Below are positions 12,672-22,795 of a stretch of DNA of 64,000 bases, piece after piece. Under the pieces are notes generated by a model that was not told where the DNA came from, ran no database searches, and was given only the letters and a program-made list of their open reading frames with translations. This DNA is from Pithys albifrons albifrons (lineage: Eukaryota > Chordata > Aves > Passeriformes > Thamnophilidae): positions 39,779,669 through 39,843,668 of the forward strand of contig NC_092462.1 of the NCBI RefSeq assembly GCF_047495875.1, given 5' to 3'. How positions within the stretch are numbered: the first letter of the stretch is position 1; each line of letters starts with the position of its first letter. A program made the translations under genes and the position numbers.

Positions 12672-15600
12672 CAGAAATACCACCATGCCCTTAGTGCTGT
12701 CTGTTAAATGATAAATCATAGATCAAAATCCTTCCTATAAAATATTGAAGCAAGCCTTATACTCCTCAAGGATAAATTAACAATTCAATGATTTGAACAT
12801 ACTAATGACCATTTGAATCCAAAATAAATTCAGAATGCTATGCTGATGTCTGATTTCATCACAGTTTTACAGTCATCTGCTTATGACCACTTCAGTCATA
12901 ATATTTCTGAACATTCATGAAAAGTGCTTTTAGATATGCTAACAATGAGAGTGTTCACTTTGCCAAAACAGTTAGTTTTTCTCTCTTATAGACCTCCAGA
13001 TATAAGCCAGATATATAGTCAGAAGCTCATATGTATAACCTTTTCAGCATACAAATGGTTTTAATCTTCAACACAATTTTTTTCAACAGAGTTTTTTTTC
13101 TACTTTGCTTTCTGGAATAATTGGCTGTTGCTTTCTAGGTAGCCTTCTTTACTGCAGATATTCCTTCTGTTAACAGAGGGGTTTTTCCTGTCTATTCAGA
13201 AATGGCATGCCTTGATTTTTGTAATAAAATAAGTGCAAGTTTATGTGGGTAGAACATATCAAACAAGTAATAAATTGCTGTCAGTATTGACTTGCCAATG
13301 ATAAGAACTTGAACTAAGGTTATGGCAAATTTTTCTGAAGGCTTTAATTGTGTACTGAAATAGAAAGTCAAGACTTTTTTTTTGTTTGTTTTATAGGTGA
13401 CATCTGCAAAATACTTAGTTGTCCTCTACTCTTTCAGAGAATTCACTTTGTCCTCAAAAGATGCACATGCTTTTTCATGCTTCATTCACTTGATTAAAAG
13501 ACAAAAACCTTCAACATAATTAAACTACAATCAGTCTTTGAACTAAACCATATGCTCTTTTTTCCTCATTGCACAAGAGAACTTGCTGGCCACTAAGTAC
13601 CATTCCTTTGCACTTAGACATATTTTTACAATTTTAGTCCAACTACTTTGATATAGCTGAAACCGGGTATGAAAATCCTGTGAAATCCAAAGCGCTTCTT
13701 GCTTGAGCACATTTTAAAAAGTCTGACCACCATATTCAAATTACTTGGAGAAATGGCCCTATGAGATGAATTTTTATGGTTTAAATTGATGAATTTTGTT
13801 CTATGCAAGAAGATTCTCCTATAAAAGAAAATTTCTGATTGTATGTAGTACAGAAAAATGAGGTAATAAAATGCTTTAATTTAATCTGATCCCCCAAACA
13901 AAAAGCTCTTAAAAATTCTGCAACAGTTGTATGGGAAAATGAGCATTGTTCAACTGTCATGACTACGGTTTTTTTACAATAGATTGTTTTAAATTTAGTC
14001 TTAAATCCACATGTCCTGTGCCCACAATATTGTATTTCAGGATATTGACAATATCTTCATAATTAATTTGTTCTCAGGTAAGGGATACATAATTTCACCA
14101 TAACACACTTTTAATGAGATTTTTGTCATAGGGTAAATTTTTGGCAATAGTCTATGCTGGGATAAGTTGTTCCAGTGCAATCAGACGATCTGTATCAAAA
14201 AGTTATGATAATACAAGAGAATACATTTTGCATTTTGGCAGGTAGATTTTCATAAGAATTTTTTAAGGCTGAGTTATATGAAGCAGGACTTGCTAGAAAG
14301 AGCTATTGTGAGCTGCCAATACATTAAAGAATATTCATTGGCAATGAGAACAGTGGTATCCTGGAATGATCCATCAAGCACTGATGCATTCCTAGCTTCA
14401 TCTGAATCTGTCTGGAGTTTGCAAAGTAAGTCTGACAAGTTCAAAGAATTACTGGCTTCCCCACAGGGACATCTCTCCATCTGAATTACTATTTTCTTCC
14501 TGCTGTGTTCTTTGAAGAGCAATATCACATCCTCGGTACTTGGACTGTGGCCATTGTTAAAACACTCAGGTGTCAATTAGTTCTTTCTTTTACCCCAGTT
14601 TTTTTTCCTTCCTTTGTGAGATGTAAGCAATTCTGTCCTTAGGCCTGTGGTACAGGTTGACTAATGTTTGTAGCTGTTTGTAAATATCTGGTCCAAAGAT
14701 GCTGTTTGTTCACTAACTCTTGTGTATTGGAATTAGGAATTTGTCAGAATAAGACATCACAAAAGATTTTATTCTGTAAATGTGTTTTTGCATAACCAGA
14801 TTTCTTTTCTGACTTTTTTTTAGATATTTTTTAATTATTTCCACTCACAGCTGGCAACTGTCTGCTGTAGTGAGCAGGCTGGGGGAAAGACCTTGACATG
14901 GTTCCACAGCTTATGATTCCCAGGACTGTACTAATGCTTTCCCTCTTCATATTGCTGAAAAGGTTATTTATAGCTAATGCCAGCATGAGCACTAAAGCCA
15001 GACTTCACATCTCAAATGAGCATTGCTATTCTTCATGCAGAGTCAGATTCCAAAGTACTCCTCTTTCCAGCATGGTTTCTAAGTGTTTACACACAGACAA
15101 ATGAGTATGGTCAGACATGAAAGAAATGCTTGTAAATTTAAAGTGCTTTTTACTCTTTTACTGTCCCCACACCACTCAGTGATATCTGACCCATCCTAGA
15201 ACAGCTACAGCAGTACGTGTGGGTGTGCCACTATACCTACTAATGGCATTGTATGTATTTCAAGGGGAAACATTAATGTGGATTACTAGAGCTGTCATGG
15301 TTTTAATTTCTTAAACATGACATGAGGTGGTAGGGCTTCTGATAAGGTAGATACTATGAAGTCTGAAGAGCCTTAAAGGCACTTAAGATAGTTTCATGTC
15401 CTGGCACTATTCCTTTACCTAAGGTAATCCTTGCTACCATGGTACTAGTATGCTTTACAATCTTTAGCTTCACAACAAATTGTTGTGATGCTAGCAACTG
15501 TGGCAAGACTAGAATTTTAGGATTGAAGACATCAAGCATAAAACTATTGGGGGTCAAATGAACTGAAAAAGACCTCTCATATGATATTAGAACTTTAAAT

Positions 15601-15687
15601 GCAAAAAACGCCTCAAAACTCCCATGCAGCTGCCATCCTTCTGTAAGGATTTAATGATGAAAGACATGCCTATGCTAGGCCTTCAGA
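12672..15687. other. Intergenic DNA, nothing recognised
   Basis: No repeat family identified. Overlapping short ORFs on both strands at 14274-14576 have no recognisable motif and no splice context that I trust. Confidence 0.5.
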
Positions 15688-16058
15688 TGTTTTATGCCCT
15701 GTGGTTCTATGTTGGAAGAAATTTGAACTTAGAAGTTTCTGTGCACAACCCAGGCCATGGAGAGGGAAACGGGGCTCCTGCATCCTTAAGCCTGCTTCAA
15801 GAAGAGCAGTAAACAATAGAAAGAATGTGGCAGCCATTGGGAGAAGCAGATAAACACATTGATACAGAAGGGCATAGCTTTGAGAAAAGTACCAATCCAG
15901 CTGGTAGCGCGCCCTAGCCATAGACCAATGATATTCCGGTACTATTCGTGGACTCAGAAAATATGCGATATGTGTGTGTGTAATGTAAACAATAAATCAG
16001 AGCACAGATCATACTCCTAGGGAGGTTACAGCGTGACTCTCGCGCCGAAGCCTGGGGA
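15688..16058 (+). mobile_element. Possible LTR remnant followed by a primer-binding-site-like sequence
   Basis: The 3' half (about 15900-16060) is strikingly CpG-rich for this window (AGCGCGCC, TTCCGG, TCGCGCCG). It carries AATAAA at 15991-15996. About 45 bp downstream, TCGCGCCGAAGCCTGGGG at 16040-16057 resembles the primer-binding site used by tRNA-Phe-primed retroviruses (about 13 of 18 positions by eye). This fits the R-U5 end of a plus-strand LTR joined to the first bases of an internal region, after which unique AT-rich DNA resumes. The LTR start is a guess (TGTTTTATGC at 15688), and I see no target-site duplication. It could be some other CpG-rich repeat. Confidence 0.35.
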
Positions 16059-17298
16059 GCTCAAAATATCGACATTTTTTACTTTAGTTCTATTTTAGAA
16101 GTCCTTCAGTGTTTAAAACTTTACATAATGGAACAGTGCAATAATGAGCACATGTTTAAATTTCACAATTTGGATGTTCCTCTACCAGAGAAGGAGCCTG
16201 TTCTACCTGGTATACTCAGACCATGCCTATCCCTTCTTTTTTCTTAAAACATAACTGCTGAACAAAAAAGTACAATGGTGGTGGCAATTTCCCACTTCTT
16301 TTATAAAAGCAACAGTAAAACAGTCTGACAGCATGTGAAGAGTTAGGATCAGCTCTCTTCATTACCGTCCTCTCCACTTGAAAGAAATGCAAGCCTTACC
16401 TTAAAAATGAAGGCCATTCTAAGATGTGCATGGCAGGGAACATCATCACTTCACATACTGAAGTGTCCTTGCTTTACATGACATATTTGAAGACTTGTGT
16501 GGTGTTAGAAGATGGCATAAGAATTAGAGTCTCTTATCAGTTAGGAGCTCCAATTGCAGCTCCAAAGATTATGTATTTCAGTGTATGGCTGCAGGGTATG
16601 TATGAGACTCTTAAAGCTCAAAGTGGAACTCAGAAATTCTGCTTTCATGTGACTGTCTTGATTCCTAAATAACATAAGGAAAGTGTTTTGAACCCTGGTC
16701 TCCTCATCTTAGGAGAGCTATGGCACAATCAAAAAAAGGTAGAGAAGAGACAGCACTGTCAGCTTTCCTGGCAGAAACACCTGTGTTTTAAAGAAAGGGA
16801 ACAATTGAAGAGTGCCTAGACCTTTTTTCCACATTTTCCTATCAGCTTTCTTAAGTTAGTCCCTGAGCACAGTTCCATTATTACTGTGACTCCTATTTTA
16901 ACACCCTTGAGTCTCTCCATCTCTGAGGGAGTTTCATCATCCAGAGTGGCAAGCAAAGCTGCCTGAAGGAAGCATTCAACAGAAACTGAGTTCATTCTTA
17001 ATAGCTTTCTTACAATCCTTTATGCCAGCACCATTACAAAGTATGTTAACATGGTTTCACCACAATAATCTAACTCAGGTTTCCATCCAGTTTTCATTCA
17101 TTTTCATGAAAGTGGCCTGATATGACAAATCTAAAAATATGAACAAATTCTACTGTTCATGTAGTAATCATAGTTTTTAACATTCTGTGGTTAATTTTAC
17201 ATGCTGTCATTTACCTTAAAAGTACTGAAGATCAGTTTTGTTTTTCTAACACTTTAAACTCTGGTTTCCATGATATTAAACATTATGTTATATCATAT
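16059..17298. other. Intergenic DNA, nothing recognised
   Basis: No repeat family or exon recognised. An 82-codon plus-strand ORF (16424-16672) has no recognisable motif. Confidence 0.5.
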
Positions 17299-17393
17299 TT
17301 TCCTGGTTTTAGCTAGGGTAGAATTAATTAGAGGGGGTGGTTGAACGAGTGGCTGCATGGTACTTCATTTCCATGTGGGCTTAAGCCACAACA
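17299..17393 (+). mobile_element. Internally deleted ERVL-type LTR (about 95 bp left)
   Basis: TCCTGGTTTTAGCTAGGGTAGAATTAATT matches the 5' end of the avian ERVL-type LTR, as seen at 57520 and antisense at about 47662. It is joined directly to GAGGGGGTGGTTGAACGAGTGGCTGCATGG...GCTTAAGCCACAACACA, which matches the 3' end of the same LTR (antisense at 47119-47180). The roughly 450 bp between, including TATA box and polyadenylation signal, are missing, so it cannot act as a promoter. The junction is at about 17330. Confidence 0.75.
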
Positions 17394-18076
17394 CACAGAA
17401 AAACTGTTTTTGCAAAACACTCTGTCTTTATCATCAATGTATCCTTATGTCTAATTCATACTAAAAAACATTAGTCCATAATAAAAGGTGTCAGAGCAAG
17501 AAGAACACACAGTTTTAATCAGTTTTAATTATGTTTAAAAAGTTAAAAAAGTCTATACCTTAAAAAAAACCAAAACACAGTACTTAATTGTTCAAAAAAA
17601 AAAAAGTAAGCACTGACAAATTGAAGTCACTGTAATAATCCATTGTGATGGAATGTTTGGTTTGTTCTTCTGTTGTTGTTTTTTTTTTTTTAATAGATGT
17701 TTGAGCTTGTTCGGTGTCCTGGAGATGGGTTAATAAGCAACTATATGAGCAAAATAATTACCTTCCTGTTTTAACACTTGATGAGAAAACATGAAACCAA
17801 GGTCTCATATCAGTTCACTTTGGCAGAGAAATATGTTCAGTGGATCTTAGAGATGTTTTTACGGTGTGATGTGAGACTGCCTATCCAGAATACAGTAATT
17901 TGCACAATTCTTAAGCGGACATGAATGCCAACATTGCTTAAAGACTACTGACACTAAAATGGCTGAATGAGAAATTGTAGGAATATGCTGAAATGAATCC
18001 CATGGAAGACAGCGCTGGACAAACACCTTGAACAACTCAGAGACTTGCAGTTGAAGTTTTAAAGTGCAGTTTTACT
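17394..18076. other. Intergenic DNA, nothing recognised
   Basis: Contains A runs near 17570 and 17595 and a T run near 17680. Nothing else recognised. Confidence 0.5.
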
Positions 18077-18617
18077 TGTAATAGGGTTTTTTGTAGAAAT
18101 TCCCTGCCTAGTTCTGTTACCCCATCTATGCTGATGGCCACTACACCCTGTCCATTATATCCCTCGAGCTTCTTTGTTCTTTTGATGAGCCAGCCATTGA
18201 GCTAGAATGCCCTGTCCTGGGCCAGGCAGTGCTCGCCCCCACCCAGGAGCCCCGGTGATCAGAGGGGCCTCGGGCCCTCCCCTCTCTACCCTGTTATTCC
18301 CCGTGTGTGCCTCATGGCTGGGGGGAAGGGGGCGGGGCGGGGGGCAGGGCCAGGACTCTAGCCAGCCCTGCCCCTTTCCTAAATTCATTGGCTAATAGAT
18401 CTTTGACCCTGCCCCTTCCTCAGTTTTCACCCAATCCAGCCCAGATCTGGCGTCTGCTCCCTAAGATCTGTAAAAACCTTTGTGGATTGTTTGAATAAAC
18501 ACTTTTACTTCCTTGCCTGGATTTCCCTGGGCTGCCTTGTTTCTGGTTCCCATCTCTGCATCCCCTTGGACAAAGGGAAAAGCAGAGACCCGTCTCCCTT
18601 CCCTTCAAGGCTGCACA
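18077..18617 (+). mobile_element. Solo LTR of an avian endogenous retrovirus
   Basis: This GC-rich block in AT-rich flanks has the layout of a plus-strand LTR. It has a G/C-rich U3 with a CCCGCC-like (GGGGGCGGGGCGGGG) tract at about 18328-18345 and CCAAT-like elements (CCAATCC near 18430). A TATA-like CTGTAAAAACC lies near 18470, and AATAAA is at 18494-18499. A C/T-rich U5 ends near GGCTGCA at about 18617. The start TGTAATAGGG at 18077 is my best guess. I could not find matching target duplications, so the limits are approximate. No internal retroviral genes are adjacent, which suggests loss by LTR-LTR recombination. Overlapping 60-80-codon ORFs on both strands are shadows. Confidence 0.7.
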
Positions 18618-19624
18618 AGAAATGGTATTGAATGCCTATGAACTCTCAACTTTGACCTTACCGTAATTAGACTTTCAGTTTCTGAGACATAAACATCTTT
18701 GTTATATGTCTTTTCATTTGATCACCATACCGGCACTTTCATATCAGACTATTCAGCATTCTATTTGTACTTGTACCTGCTGGTAGCACAGTAGCTGCTG
18801 GATTGCAGTGAAACTGCAAGATGCTCCAGTTCAGAGCCTTGCTAATGCTGACAATTGATTTAGCATTGTAAGCTACCTCAACAGTGCTGGGCTAGTTTTT
18901 GTTCAGAGATTTCAGTAGGGAGTTATTTTAAGGGATATATTTCCTTTGTTGGGGCAAAAAAGCACAGTTTGTCTTAATTATCCCTGACGTTTCAAACCTC
19001 ATACCAGGCACTTCCTCCAGGGACAGAAACAAACCAGTCTCCTCCAGAAACCAAGTGTGAAACGAATAAATAGGGCTCTGGTTGCTCTAATAGCATAGTA
19101 GCGGTTACTATTTTTATTGTGGGGGGAAGATGCTGTCTAGATTGTTTCTTTTTATCTCTGAGGAAATTCAGGGTATTGATAGGTGAAATATTGTGGGCAA
19201 TTAAGAAAGGAAAAAGCTGATCTGAAAAAGCAATATTTCTTAGGTACTTGGTTGCCTGGTATATTCATTCTGAGAGTTAAGTTTTTCTCAGAGGAAAGGG
19301 AGGGAGCAGAGCAGAGATGTATCATGAACAGAGGCTGTGTTTCTTTCCATATGCAGCCTGCTCAAGGTGATAGTAATTAGAAGCTTGCATGTATCACTTC
19401 ATAATTTTTTCAGTGTAGCTTTTAATGCAATTTTTGTTCATCTTTCACATATATTTTAAATGAAATGTCTGTCAAACAGCTTGTGGCATCCATGTGAATT
19501 CAATGCCTGTTTGTGAATAATCAGAGAAATTCTGTGAGTTTTAATTACTCAATAAATCAATTTTATAGCATTATAGAACAAACTTCAGACAGTGGCCAGC
19601 TAAAGATCAAGATTTTTGACACTC
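18618..19624. other. Intergenic DNA, nothing recognised
   Basis: No repeat family or exon recognised. Confidence 0.5.
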
Positions 19625-20700
19625 AGAACATTCACAGAGGCAAACTTAGAAAGTGTGGACTGAATGAGTGGACAGTGAGATGGATTGAGAACTGGCTGCA
19701 TCTCAGAGGGTGACAACTTGTGACACAGGGTCTAGTTGAAAGTGGTGATGTCTTCCAAAGTTCAAGGCTGAGCACAGTATTTAACTTATTCACTGGTGAC
19801 TTGGATGAACGGGTTTGCTGATGACACAAAGCTGGGAGGAGTGGCTGATATCAGAATGCTGCACAGCCCTTTAGAAGGACCTCAATAAGCAGGAGAGATG
19901 GGCAGAGAAGAACCTACTAAAGTTCAACAAAGGCAAAAACAGGGTCCTGCACCTGGGGAAGAATGACTCCAGGCACCAGTACAGTCAACCAGCTGGAGAA
20001 CAGCGGTGTGGAGAAGAATGTGGGGGTACTGGTGGACAACAATCTGTCCATGAGCCAGCAATATCTCCCCGTGGCCAGTAAGGCCAATGATGTGCTGGGG
20101 ACAGGAAGAACATTGTCAGCAGTTTGAGGTAGATGATCCTGCCCCCCTACACAGCCCTAGCAAGGCCTCACCTAGATTACTGTGCCCAGTTCTGGGATCC
20201 TTAGTACAAGAGAGACATGGAGGTGCTGGAGTGGATCGGGAAGAGGGCTATGGAAGATGACTAAGGGACTGAGCATCTCTCTTATGAGGAAAGACTGAGG
20301 AAGTTGAGACTGTTCAGCCTTGAGAAGAGACAACTGAGACAAGATCTCATCAGTGTTTGTCAGTAGATGGCGTCCAGACAAGGTGTCCAGAGCATGGATA
20401 CAGGCTCTTCATGGTGGTGTCAAGCAAAAGGGCCAGAAGCAACAGGCAGAAACTGATGCACAGGAAGTTCTACCTGAATAGGAAAAAGAACTGCTTTAAT
20501 GTGTGAGTGGCTAAGCACTGGAATAGATTGCCCAGAGAAGTTGTGGAGTCTCCCTCACTGAAGATAATTCGAGAACAGCGCTGGACCCAATCCTTTGCAA
20601 TGTGCTCCAGGATGACCCTACTTGAGCAGGGAGGTTGGATCAGATGATACACAGTGATTCCTTCTAACCTTACCCATTCTATGATTTTGAGATTCTGTGG
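19625..20700 (+). mobile_element. Decayed CR1 LINE, reverse-transcriptase C-terminal part and 3' UTR
   Basis: Read on the plus strand it contains recognisable CR1 ORF2 pieces. AGATGGATTGAGAACTGGCTG near 19678 encodes RWIENWL. TTTGCTGATGACACAAAG at 19814-19831 encodes FADDTK, the catalytic box of the reverse transcriptase. Later come CTGCACCTGGGG, GAAGAATGTGGGGGTACTGGTGGA and CCTAGATTACTGTGCCCAGTTCTGGG, and the 3' end with TTCTATGATTTTGAGATTCTGTG at about 20678-20700. Frames are broken by many indels and stops, so no intact product remains. It is 5'-truncated, and the start at about 19625 is approximate. The terminal 8-bp repeats are degenerate, which fits an older copy than the one at 41751-43216. 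Short minus-strand ORFs inside it are antisense shadows. Confidence 0.9.
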
Positions 20701-20861
20701 TGTTTGTGGACTACTTTCATAAAAGACAATCTTCCAACACAAAGAACTGAAATGAGCAGCTCTGCCAAGACTTCCTGCAATTTATGACAAAACACATAGT
20801 ACAACCTGACAAAAGAAATTGATGGGGGCAGAGTATTGCTATTGTCATGGATCTCCAACTG

Positions 20862-20955
20862 CCACCCTGACACCTGATTCCATCAGATCTAGGAAGTTAA
20901 GAAGTGTCGAGCCCTGTTGGTACTTGAATGGGAATCCTGGGGACTGTAGGTTCTA
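20862..20955 (+). pseudogene. 5S rRNA-derived sequence (SINE head or 5S pseudogene)
   Basis: From CCACCCTGA (20862) to ACTGTAGGTTCT (about 20954) the plus strand follows the order of vertebrate 5S rRNA. It has the early CCACCCTGAAC block, the GATCTCGTCTGATCTCGGAAG block (here GATTCCATCAGATCTAGGAAG) and box A (here AGTTAAGAAGTGTCG). It also has the CCTGGTTAGTACTTGGATGGGA block (here CCCTGTTGGTACTTGAATGGGA) and the terminal GCTGTAGGCTT-like end. About 12 nt near the 3' side and the first dozen or so bases are missing, and there are scattered substitutions. It cannot be a working 5S gene: there is no T-run terminator directly after it and the gene is incomplete. Sequence continuing in the same style downstream suggests a 5S-headed SINE. 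Confidence 0.75.
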
Positions 20956-21190
20956 GTCCTGAGGACTTCACTGTCACCGTCCAAGCTCGCTTGGCCATGG
21001 AAGATGAACCTTAGGAGTTAAAGGGTGAGGCCAGTTCTGTGCATGCTGTGCCTCACCTAAAAAATCCACTGAGCAGGCTAGAAGGACACACCCAAGTAGG
21101 TACAGTCCTTCCCAAATCTTTGTTCGCTAAGCCCAGCCATGATGATGGTGATGTAACTGTTGAAGAAGCTGGGGCCATCCTTTGCTGAGA
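20862..21190 (+). mobile_element. Probable 5S-headed SINE (5S-Deu/AmnSINE-like), ends approximate
   Basis: The 5S-like head (20862-20955) is followed by a body of mixed composition (TTCACTGTCACCGTCC at about 20967, then GGCCATGGAAGATGAACCTTAGGAG and CTGTGCCTCACCTAAAAAATCC). The body keeps several CpGs and differs from the AT-rich flanks. Known amniote SINEs such as AmnSINE1 have a 5S-derived Pol III head, a conserved central part and a LINE-derived tail. I infer the same layout here but could not match the body or tail to a family from memory. The 3' end near 21190 is a guess based on composition. It lies about 160 bp downstream of an unrelated CR1 copy. Confidence 0.45.
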
Positions 21191-22244
21191 GCAAACATTA
21201 AGCTAATTCTGACGAGAAATAAGAACTACGGAAGAGAGAGATTTCAAGGTTTTCAGTGTATCTTCTGCCATGAAAATTAAATTCAGTTAGTTCCTTCTAT
21301 ACCCACAGTTTGCTGCTGTTAGTGCTTAATGAGGGTATCAAATTTGCTAGTAAAGATTTGCAGCAGAAAGTAGGAAAGCATCATGCAGAAAATCCATACC
21401 TTGCTCTGAACCTATCTAACGCACTGAAATTCATATGTACATCCTGAGGAGATTGTATGCAATCTTTGTACCCAAAGTCTTGCATGCATGTTTGAATTCT
21501 AAACTTGGAGCACTCAAGCACTTCTAACCCCAAATAATAGAAAAGAATACCAGATGCATTTGGTGTGAAATGAATAAAATGCAAAACAGCTTTCAAAGGT
21601 CCTTGCCTAAAGACAGAAATCTAAGAATAAGTATTTATTTGCTATGGAGATACATGTGAACTGAAGTTCTCTGAATACCAAATACTTTCAGGGTCATAAG
21701 AAAAAAAAAGTGGGGTTTTTTTAGGTAATATTACAAGTAGTAAACGACTGATAAAAAGACAGGAGAGGTTTTAAGCACTGTAGTGCCACTTCTACTAAGT
21801 GTTTTAAATGCAATATATTATAAGCCTTAATTTATAAATATATTAATATAGTTCTGTCATGATATCTGGTCACTATGATTATACTTGTCCTATTGATATC
21901 GAAATTTTGTGTTTATAATTTTTTTCTATACTTATTTAAAATCTTGCTTCAGTAAGACTCAATTGAATGTACTGATTATTATTTGGCTAATTTACTAATG
22001 ATTTTGGTTCCTGTATGGTGTTAGGCATACAGCAGAAGTAAAAATTATGTCTTTGGTTGCCAGTTAAAATTGAGCCCAATGATCAATGTTTTAAAATTTT
22101 GGCCATGGTCTCTATGAAGATTCTGTCTACTAAAGATAGAGGACCATGACTTAGAAATGAGGTGTCTCATTTAATTGCACAAAAGTTGCATGAAATATCA
22201 GCCCATATTAATGTAATTAAAATATATTAGTTGGGAAAATACCA
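21191..22244. other. Intergenic DNA, nothing recognised
   Basis: AT-rich, with TA-rich patches near 21815-21850. Nothing recognised. Confidence 0.5.
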
Positions 22245-22795
22245 TGTGGTAGTTTAGGAAGGCCTCAAAGTAGCAGGCTTAGAGAATCTACGTAGATTAG
22301 GAGAGACAGGTATCACCTGACTAAGTAACCAAAGAAATATTTCATACCAGATGACGCAAACCTGAGACATGAGTACAAGAGTGGGAGGTGTTCTTAGTTC
22401 CATCATGGCTAAAGTAGAGACAGGACATGCAGCTGCTGTCTTGCTGGAGCAGGCCTTGCTGCTGCTCCTGCCGATACTTGTCTTTTGTTTGAATTCAGGG
22501 AAGTAGAAATATTTTGTTGTTATACTTTCTTGCTGGGTGTCTTCTAGAGTGCTTCTAAATCTAGAGTGATAAAATCTGTTTTCAATGGAGACTGAAAAGT
22601 TATTTATTGTTATTTCTAACTTGTGTAAGTGTGTGTTATATTGTAGGTTCTCTTAATTTTCTCTTTTCTGTATAAATATATATAATTAGTTTAAGCATAA
22701 ACTAGTTTGAGTTTCTAGTTTTTCTCCCTTTTCTCAGCCGGAGGGAGGGAAACTGACCCTGCATGGGGCAGTTGGCGCTTTGCCAGCTATGTGCA
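22245..22795 (+). mobile_element. Probable solo ERVL-like LTR, second subgroup
   Basis: It starts TGTGGTAGTTTAGG at 22245, closely related to the start of the LTR at 27884 (TGTTGTAGTTTGG). A TATA box, TATAAATATA, lies at 22671-22680. It ends in a G-rich stretch (CCGGAGGGAGGG, then GGGGCAGTTGGCGCTTTGCC) near CTATGTGCA at 22795. A run of CTGCTGCTCCTGCC near 22455-22470 resembles the middle of the 27884 copy. Orientation is plus. No internal genes and no clear target-site duplication were seen. Confidence 0.6.

Noticed and set aside
14274..14576. 100-codon minus-strand ORF overlapping a 68-codon plus-strand ORF, with a GTAAGT-like donor nearby
   Set aside because: No recognised protein family and no matching acceptor. 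Likely chance.
20862..20955. Functional 5S rRNA gene
   Set aside because: The 5' end is missing, about 12 nt are deleted near the 3' side, the promoter boxes carry substitutions, and no T-run terminator follows directly.
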